Of a stretch of DNA of 64,000 nt, positions 59,031 to 64,000 are shown one piece after another (positions within the stretch are counted from its first letter, which is position 1; each line of letters begins with the position of its first letter). The notes beneath the pieces were generated by a model that saw only the letters and a program-made list of their open reading frames with translations, searched no databases and had not been told where the DNA came from. A program made the translations under genes and the position numbers. The DNA is from Thalassobaculum litoreum DSM 18839 (lineage in GTDB: Bacteria > Pseudomonadota > Alphaproteobacteria > Thalassobaculales > Thalassobaculaceae). The DNA lies in contig NZ_FNBW01000007.1 of the NCBI RefSeq assembly GCF_900102465.1, positions 186,001 through 250,000 on the forward strand, in the 5' to 3' direction.

Positions 59031-60020
59031 TCAGCCCAGCGACTTGCGCGGGTTGTAGGCGTGGGTGGCGCCCCATTTCTCGATGAACTGGGTCAGGTCG
59101 GCATCCACGTTTTCCGGCAGCATCACACGCAGGGTGACGTACTGGTCGCCCGGCTCGCCGCCGCCCTTGGCCGGCACGCCCTTGCCGCGCAGGCGCATGC
59201 GCTTGCCGCCGTTCGAGCCCTTCGGGATCTTCAGCGAGACCGAGCCGTGCACGGTCGGCACCGTCACGCTGGCGCCGAGAATGGCCTCCTGCAGGGTGAT
59301 CGGCAGGTCCAGCAGGATGTCGTCGCCCTCGCGGGTGAAATGGGCGTGCGGCTCGACATTCAGCTCCAGATAGGCGTCGCCGGCGGGCAGGGCGCTGCTG
59401 GCCGGCTTGCCCTGGCCCTTCAGGCGCAGCACGGTACCGTCCTCGGTCGCCGGCGGGATCGTCAGGTTGACGACCTTGCCGTCGCTCAGCGTCACCCGCT
59501 TCTTGATGCCGCTCACCGCCTCCACGAAGGGGATCTTCAGGCGGTAGCGCAGGTCCTGGGAGTTGCGCCGCGGCGAGCTGCGCGGGCCGGCGTCGCCGGC
59601 GGAGGGTCCGCCGGCCGTGCCGGACCGTCCGGCGCGCCACTGCTTGAGGATCTCTTCGATCGGGTCGCCGCTGCCGTCGCCGTCGAACGTGTCGTCGAAA
59701 TCGAAGGTGCTGCCGCGGCCCGAGCCGGTGCCGCCGGTGGCATGGCCGCTGCGCGACTTCCAGCCCTTGGACCAGAAGCTACCGCGGCCGCGACGCTCGC
59801 GGCCGTCCGGATCGATCTCGCCGCGGTCGTATTTCTTGCGCTTGGCCGGGTCGCCCAGCAGGTCGTAGGCCGAGCTGACCTCCTGGAACTTGCGGGCGAC
59901 GTCGTCGTCGCCCTGGTTCAGGTCGGGATGGTATTTCTTGGCGAGCTTGCGGTAGGCGGCCTTTACCTCGTCCTGGGAGGCCGACGGGGTAACGCCGAGA
60001 ACCTTATACGGATCGCTCAT
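59031..60020 (-). CDS. DnaJ-type co-chaperone without zinc finger (CbpA-like)
   Basis: 329 residues. J domain 1-68 with His-Pro-Asp ('[30 protein letters not shown]'), a Gly/Ser-rich linker (about 70-150), and the two DnaJ C-terminal beta domains ('[28 protein letters not shown]', '[26 protein letters not shown]'). No CxxCxGxG repeats, so it is the CbpA class that stimulates DnaK. Its start codon lies in a perfect 12-bp stem with the ribosome binding site in the loop (60017-60044). Confidence 0.93.
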   Translation of the reverse strand: MSDPYKVLGVTPSASQDEVKAAYRKLAKKYHPDLNQGDDDVARKFQEVSSAYDLLGDPAKRKKYDRGEIDPDGRERRGRGSFWSKGWKSRSGHATGGTGSGRGSTFDFDDTFDGDGSGDPIEEILKQWRAGRSGTAGGPSAGDAGPRSSPRRNSQDLRYRLKIPFVEAVSGIKKRVTLSDGKVVNLTIPPATEDGTVLRLKGQGKPASSALPAGDAYLELNVEPHAHFTREGDDILLDLPITLQEAILGASVTVPTVHGSVSLKIPKGSNGGKRMRLRGKGVPAKGGGEPGDQYVTLRVMLPENVDADLTQFIEKWGATHAYNPRKSLG

Positions 60021-60044
60021 CCGCCGACTCCCGTCGGCGGATGA
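60017..60044 (-). promoter_or_regulatory. hairpin sequestering the start codon of the DnaJ-type gene
   Basis: On the mRNA strand CATCCGCCGAC pairs perfectly with GTCGGCGGATG around a GGGA loop, extended by a U-A pair. The ATG is at the 3' edge of the stem and the GGGAG ribosome binding site spans the loop. An outer GATC/GATC pairing may add to it. Such a structure would block initiation until opened by heat, a ribosome or a protein. Confidence 0.65.
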
Positions 60045-60180
60045 AGGATCGACATGATCGGGAACCTGGCCGTGGGCCGTTCCATTGCCGCAGATACCTC
60101 GTCAGGAAACTCGAAGCGTGAGTGTCCGACCAGAGGTCGTCCCGGATCAAGACTTTGTAAAGGGGGTCGCCAGACCGACC

Positions 60181-60654
60181 TCAGTTGACCACCTTCCAGG
60201 TGCCGTCCGGCTGGCGGCAGGCGGTGCCGAAGGCTTCTTCCGTGCGGCCGCCGACATTGATCGTCTGCGAGTACTCGCGGCAGTACTGGCCGTTGTTCGT
60301 CTGATAGGTCCGGGTCGGTGTCACGGTGCCGTAATTACCCGAATCGGGGTTGCTCCAGGTCGAGCTGGCGCCGCTCGGCTGGTTCTCAAGCGTGTTCTGG
60401 GTGGTCGAGGCCAGCGCCGCCTTGTCGGCCCGGTCGAGCGACTTGCCGACCTCGCTGCCGATCAGCGCGCCGAGCAGGGTGCCGGCTGCGACGGCGGCGA
60501 GCTGGCCTTTGCCCTGGCCGAACTGCGAGCCGGCGACGGCGCCGCCGAGGCCGCCGAGAACGGCGCCGCCGGTCTGCTTGGCCCCGGTGTCCGCGCAGGC
60601 GGCAAGGCCGAGGCTGAGCGCCATTGCGGAGACGATTGCGGTCTTGCGGAACAT
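60181..60654 (-). CDS. RT0821/Lpp0805-type surface antigen lipoprotein
   Basis: 157 residues from ATG 60654. Lipobox 'LGLAAC', glycine-zipper helix 'GGAVLGGLGGAVAGSQFGQG...LGALIGSEVG', then 'NGQYCREYSQTINVGGRTEEAFGTACRQPDGTWKVV', the RT0821/Lpp0805 surface protein pattern. Outer-membrane lipoprotein of unknown role, often constitutively expressed. Confidence 0.9.
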   Translation of the reverse strand: MFRKTAIVSAMALSLGLAACADTGAKQTGGAVLGGLGGAVAGSQFGQGKGQLAAVAAGTLLGALIGSEVGKSLDRADKAALASTTQNTLENQPSGASSTWSNPDSGNYGTVTPTRTYQTNNGQYCREYSQTINVGGRTEEAFGTACRQPDGTWKVVN

Positions 60655-60871
60655 GATCTTCTTACCTTTCGCATGAGCCCGGCATTTTCCGGCCGGACTG
60701 ATTCCCCTGAATTCCCCATCCAAAGCCGGGGCAGTGACGCCTTCGACGATGGAGATCGCGGAACTCGCAGCTAGAAACGTAACGGCCACGACGATCCGTC
60801 GGTTCCTTCAACTCTTTTTTGCGCACCGATATTCCATCGCCACGCCGCTCCGGTCGGCAATTCGGCACTGG

Positions 60872-60894
60872 ATATGGCGTCGCTCTCGCCATAT
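60872..60894. promoter_or_regulatory. 23-bp inverted repeat upstream of pdxH
   Basis: ATATGGCG and CGCCATAT are perfect 8-bp arms around a 7-base loop, 34 bp before the pdxH start. In a 274-bp gap that otherwise holds only a T-run (60814-60821) and no gene. Could be an operator or a leader hairpin. Confidence 0.4.
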
Positions 60895-60928
60895 TGAAGG
60901 CCGGACACCGGCATCGAGGGGATGTGAC

Positions 60929-61543
60929 ATGAGTGACGACAAGGCCATTTTCGAGCCGCAGACCGACGATCCGTTCGAGCAGTTCCGGCTCTGGTTCGCC
61001 GAGGCAGAGGCCAGCGAGGTCAACGACGCCAACGCGATGACCCTGGCGACCGCCGGTTCCGACGGCCGTCCTTCGGCCCGGATCGTGCTCATGAAGGACT
61101 ACGACGAGAGCGGTGTCGTGTTCTACACCAACACCGAGAGCCAGAAGGGTCTGCAGCTTGCCGTGAACCCGTTCGCGGCTCTGCTGTTCCACTGGAAGTC
61201 CCTGCGCCGCCAGGTCCGCTTCGAGGGGGCGGTGACGCCGGTGACCGCGGCCGAGGCCGACGACTATTACGACAGCCGTCCGCGCAACAGCCGGATCGGC
61301 GCCTGGGCCTCGCAGCAGTCGCGTCCGCTCGCCGACCGGGCGACGCTGATGCAGTCGGTCGAGCGCTTCAGCGGCGAATATCCCGGCGAGGCGGTGCCGC
61401 GCCCGCCCTACTGGTCCGGCTACCGGCTGTCGCCGCTGCGCATCGAGTTCTGGCACGACGGGGCGTTCCGGCTGCACGACCGTTTCGTCTTCACCCGCCA
61501 GGCCGAAGGCCAGCCCTGGAGCGTGCAGCGCCTGTATCCCTGA
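60929..61543 (+). CDS. pdxH: pyridoxamine/pyridoxine 5'-phosphate oxidase
   Basis: 204 residues from ATG 60929. 'DPFEQFRLWFAEAEASEVNDANAMTLATAGSDGRPSARIVLMKDYDESGVVFYTN' is the FMN-binding start of PdxH, and 'YWSGYRLSPLRIEFWHDG' with the C-terminal 'RLHDRFVFTR...WSVQRLYP' is the dimer-interface domain. Last step of PLP synthesis. An inverted repeat lies 34 bp upstream. Confidence 0.95.
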   Translation: MSDDKAIFEPQTDDPFEQFRLWFAEAEASEVNDANAMTLATAGSDGRPSARIVLMKDYDESGVVFYTNTESQKGLQLAVNPFAALLFHWKSLRRQVRFEGAVTPVTAAEADDYYDSRPRNSRIGAWASQQSRPLADRATLMQSVERFSGEYPGEAVPRPPYWSGYRLSPLRIEFWHDGAFRLHDRFVFTRQAEGQPWSVQRLYP

Positions 61544-61567
61544 ACCGGAAAACGGGCCGCATATCGC

Positions 61568-61609
61568 TTGATCTGCATCAAGGTCGGTTTGCATCGCCTG
61601 ACCTAGCCT
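61568..61609 (+). promoter_or_regulatory. FNR/FixK-type box with -10 element for the stress-protein gene
   Basis: TTGATCTGCATCAA at 61568-61581 is a perfect TTGAT-N4-ATCAA site; TAGCCT at 61604-61609 would be the -10 element, giving a start near 61616 and the box at about -41.5. Same geometry as at 18972. The gene starts at 61662. Confidence 0.7.
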
Positions 61610-61661
61610 CCACATACGAGAGGGCGACCGCCCGATCGACTACCGGCCATGGAGGCATGAG

Positions 61662-62516
61662 ATGAAACGGATCTTCGTTCCGCTGCTTGGTGAGCTTGGC
61701 GACCGTGCGGCCCTGGATGCTGCGGGCAAGCTGCTGGCGGCGTCCGGCGGCTTTGTCGATGCGCGCGTGCTGCGCCGCGATCCGCGCGATGTCCTGCCGA
61801 TCGTCGGGGAGGGCTTCGGCGCGGCGATGATCGACGAGGTCATGGCCGCCGCGGAGAAGGGCTCCCAGGAACAGGCGGCGAAAGCCAGGAAGAACTTCGA
61901 CGAGTGGGCAACGGCAGCCGGCGCCAATGTCGGCGCGGCCCCCGGCGCCGAGGGCCTGAGCGCGACCTTCGGCGAACTGGTCGGCCCAGTGCCGGGCGTC
62001 GAGGTGGCCGCGGAGCGCGTCAGCGATGTGGTGATTTGCGCCCGCGCCCCGCGGGATGTCAGCCCGGACCGGGCGGCCCTGCTGGAAGTGGCGGTGATGG
62101 AGGCCGGGCGGCCGGTCATCGTCGTTCCCGACGCGGAGCTGGAGAGCATCGCCACCACCATCCTGGTGGCCTGGAACGGCTCGGCCGAGGCGGCACGGGC
62201 GGTCTCGATGGCGATGCCGCTGCTGCTGCAGGCGGGCAAGGTGGTCGTCGTGACAGTCGATGACGGCGACGTGTCGGCCGATCCCGAACCCCTGGCCGAT
62301 ACCCTGCGGGCCAACGGCGTGAAGGCTGAGGCGGTGAAGGCGACGATGGACAAGGCCGGCGTGGCGGCGACCCTCGAGGTCGAGGCCGGCAAGCAGAAGG
62401 CCGACCTGATCCTGATCGGCGCCTACAGCCACAGCCGGGTCCGCGAATTCGTCATGGGCGGCGTCACGGACGATGCCTTGACCGAAGGATCGGTGCCCAT
62501 GATGCTGGCCCGATAA
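61662..62516 (+). CDS. universal stress protein (UspA-like), two-domain
   Basis: 284 residues. GGAGG precedes the ATG. The C-terminal half carries 'TILVAWNGSAEAARAVSMAMPLL' and 'GAYSHSRVREFVMGG', the USP nucleotide-binding G-x2-G-x9-G(S/T)-type motif in altered form; the N-terminal half is a degenerate second domain. Behind an FNR-type promoter, so probably induced at low oxygen. Such genes in alphaproteobacteria often sit in FixK regulons. Confidence 0.88.
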   Translation: MKRIFVPLLGELGDRAALDAAGKLLAASGGFVDARVLRRDPRDVLPIVGEGFGAAMIDEVMAAAEKGSQEQAAKARKNFDEWATAAGANVGAAPGAEGLSATFGELVGPVPGVEVAAERVSDVVICARAPRDVSPDRAALLEVAVMEAGRPVIVVPDAELESIATTILVAWNGSAEAARAVSMAMPLLLQAGKVVVVTVDDGDVSADPEPLADTLRANGVKAEAVKATMDKAGVAATLEVEAGKQKADLILIGAYSHSRVREFVMGGVTDDALTEGSVPMMLAR

Positions 62517-62544
62517 CAACGAAAAACGTGAAGGAATCACCGGA

Positions 62545-62916
62545 ATGAGCGTGCGAACCATTCGTTTGGAGCTGGCCCGCGGCCCCGAGTTTCCCGAGGG
62601 CAGCGCCTCTCGCGGCTACGAGTTCAAGGCGCCGCTGACCGCGGACGGTACGCTGGACCATGACGCGTGGTCCAAGGTGCGCAGCGACTGCACCTTCCGG
62701 CGGTTCTGGGACGGTGCGGCGGAGGAGACCGGTCATCTGGTCCACCGCCGCGGCAACCGCTGGCTGTTCCACTACGACGGCGTGACCCACGAGGAAGATG
62801 AGGAGGACGACATGATCTTCAAGTTCGACCGTCATCACTTCGTCGAAGGCGAATACGTGTCGATCACCGAACACGACGGCGAGCAACACACCTTCCGCGT
62901 CGTCAGCGTCCGCTGA
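62545..62916 (+). CDS. small acidic-loop protein of unknown function
   Basis: 123 residues, no signal or membrane segment. Beta-rich; 'VTHEEDEEDDMIFKFDRHHFVEGEYVSITEHDGEQHTFRVV' includes an acidic patch that might bind metal. No family recognised. It follows the stress protein gene by 28 bp and precedes another small gene by 5 bp, so all three may be co-transcribed from the FNR promoter. Confidence 0.75.
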   Translation: MSVRTIRLELARGPEFPEGSASRGYEFKAPLTADGTLDHDAWSKVRSDCTFRRFWDGAAEETGHLVHRRGNRWLFHYDGVTHEEDEEDDMIFKFDRHHFVEGEYVSITEHDGEQHTFRVVSVR

Positions 62917-62921
62917 ACCGG

Positions 62922-63212
62922 GTGTCGCGCCGGTTGGACGAGGGCTGGCTGGTTTTCGACAGCGTCGAGAACCGCCAGCACGACCGGTGTGTGGATCTGT
63001 TTTCCCGACCGGACGGCAGCTACGGCTTCGAGGAGTTCCGGCGCGACCCGGAAGACGGCGGGGGCTGGACGCCGGTCGCCTACCACTCCGCCGCCCGGTT
63101 CGAGACGGCGGCGGCCGCATCGGCGGCCGCCACGGAACAGGTGCCCTGGCTGGCCGAGGCGCTCACTCGTCGCCGACGCAATCCCGTCGCCGCTCGGCGC
63201 GGCGCTCGATGA
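62922..63212 (+). CDS. small protein of unknown function
   Basis: 96 residues, GTG start five bases after the previous stop. 'WLVFDSVENRQHDRCVDLFSRPDGSYGFEEFRRDPED' looks like a compact beta sheet; the C-terminus is Ala/Arg-rich. No family recognised. Its last 50 bases overlap the 3' end of the convergent MgtC gene, so the tail may be less constrained. Confidence 0.65.
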   Translation: MSRRLDEGWLVFDSVENRQHDRCVDLFSRPDGSYGFEEFRRDPEDGGGWTPVAYHSAARFETAAAASAAATEQVPWLAEALTRRRRNPVAARRGAR

Positions 63213-63660
63213 GCCCGATCACCACCAGCACGATCACGCCCAATACCGCCGTCATGCCGGCGAGGTAGAGCTGGCCGACGCCGCAGGCCACGCCGAGGGC
63301 GCCGGTCAGCCACAGGCTGGCGCCCGTGGTGATGCCTTCCACCTCGCCCTTGTTGCGGATGATGGCGCCGGCGCCGAGGAAGGCGATGCCGGTGACCACC
63401 GCCTCCAGCACGCGGGTCGGGTCGATGCGGACATGCTCGTCCCAGCCGTCGACCGAGTCGACGATCTCCATGGCGATCAGCGCGAAGGAAGCCGAGGCGA
63501 GCGACACCAGCATGTGCGAGCGCAGGCCGGCCGGCTTGCGGTGCAACTCCCGATCGAGGCCGATGACCATGCCCAGCAGCAGGGCCAGGCCCAGTCTTTC
63601 AGCGTACATGGCTGTGTCGCTGCTGGTGAATTGGCCGATGGTCGGCAAGAGATCCTGCAC
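63163..63660 (-). CDS. MgtC/SapB-family membrane protein
   Basis: 165 residues from GTG 63660 (AAAGGA upstream); ATG 63609 is an alternative. Five hydrophobic segments; 'RLGLALLLGMVIGLDRELHRKPAGLRSHMLVSLASASFALI', 'GIAFLGAGAIIRNKGEVEGITTGASLWLTGALGVACG' are the MgtC/SapB N-terminal pattern. Known MgtC proteins regulate F-type ATP synthase or magnesium homeostasis; the C-terminal regulatory domain is absent here, as in many relatives. Confidence 0.9.
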   Translation of the reverse strand: MQDLLPTIGQFTSSDTAMYAERLGLALLLGMVIGLDRELHRKPAGLRSHMLVSLASASFALIAMEIVDSVDGWDEHVRIDPTRVLEAVVTGIAFLGAGAIIRNKGEVEGITTGASLWLTGALGVACGVGQLYLAGMTAVLGVIVLVVIGLIERRAERRRDCVGDE

Positions 63661-63797
63661 GGGGCGTCCTTTCCCGGCTAGTGGCGCATCGTCGGGAAAC
63701 GGTCCGGCTCGGAGCCGGTTCCTCAACCCGTGGGAAATGCCGTTGCACCCTGTCTGCGCAGGTGACGCCCTGCGCCGATGGGGATAGGCTCCGACCC

Positions 63798-64000
63798 ATG
63801 TCAGACGACTCAAAACTCATGCTTCTCACCGGCGCCAGTCGAGGGATCGGCCACGCCACCGTTCAGATCTTCGTGCGCCGGGGTTGGCGGCTGCTGACCT
63901 GCTCGCGCGACGCGCCGCCGGCGGAATGCCTGCGCGACCCCGACCGGGCCTGGCACATCTCCGCCGACCTGTCGGATCCCAAGAGCCTGGACGCCTTCAT
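63798..64000 (+). CDS. short-chain dehydrogenase, 5' part only (window ends)
   Basis: 68 residues visible. 'LMLLTGASRGIGHATVQIFVRRG' is the SDR cofactor-binding TGxxxGxG motif, and 'ADLSDPKSLDAF' the following strand. The active-site Tyr and Lys lie outside the window. Confidence 0.88.
   Translation, partial: MSDDSKLMLLTGASRGIGHATVQIFVRRGWRLLTCSRDAPPAECLRDPDRAWHISADLSDPKSLDAF

Overview
The window is GC-rich, densely packed bacterial DNA that looks like chromosome of an alphaproteobacterium, most likely a member of the Rhodospirillales (inference). Reasons: strong G/C third-position use throughout, a FabI-AroC-DnaJ-PdxH housekeeping block, extensin-like, DUF1194 and TusA-family proteins, FNR/FixK-type operators, and many amidohydrolase and hydantoin-type catabolic genes. 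There is no prophage, insertion sequence, CRISPR array or rRNA. Sixty-seven protein genes (both edge genes are partial) and one tRNA-Leu(UAA) are supported. No gene-free stretch exceeds about 300 bases.

Layout. (1) 3-6949: a tight ten-gene plus-strand operon of unrecognised envelope proteins. It includes a MotA/TolQ/ExbB-like four-helix protein, a membrane-anchored protein with a Lon-type Ser/Lys domain, two lipoproteins, two exported proteins and two single-helix proteins; this is the best candidate for an undescribed complex. (2) 7013-13893: a LysR regulator with a chain of overlapping mini-cistrons in its leader, a DUF1194/TusA pair, an IlvD/Edd dehydratase with a DUF3237 protein, an amidase and an SDR. 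(3) 13954-20970: a HlyD/RbbA/YhhJ-type ABC exporter operon, diverging from a small exported protein and a beta-CASP nuclease that sit behind a textbook FNR-type promoter. (4) 20992-28438: TerC, tRNA-Leu, alpha/beta hydrolase, IlvE, an unknown two-gene operon and an HD hydrolase. (5) 28594-35206: two MFS carriers and a DMT carrier, a cupin, a SPOR lipoprotein, and a GIY-YIG nuclease bracketed by two nearly identical 116-bp palindromic repeats. (6) 35411-46370: a catabolic region with a class II aldolase, two amidohydrolases, BioY, FolD plus a cyclodeaminase, D-hydantoinase, a methyltransferase and D-carbamoylase. (7) 46612-53577: a TPR protein, two tandem extensin-like genes that appear to start at ATC, TlyA and three poorly known proteins. 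(8) 53653-64000: SppA, AroC, FabI, YihY, a DnaJ-type co-chaperone, a surface antigen homologue, PdxH, an FNR-controlled universal stress protein, MgtC and a truncated SDR.

How the parts connect. Hydantoinase and carbamoylase would turn 5-substituted hydantoins or dihydropyrimidines into amino acids, and FolD plus the cyclodeaminase would recover one-carbon units. The two FNR-type promoters (near 18978 and 61575) put the small exported protein with the beta-CASP nuclease, and the universal stress protein, into one low-oxygen regulon. At least five copies of a palindromic repeat are scattered between 29.9 and 48.1 kb; two of them hug the GIY-YIG gene, suggesting a REP-like element with its own nuclease. 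Short tandem duplications, often exactly 15 bp, recur both inside genes and at gene ends.
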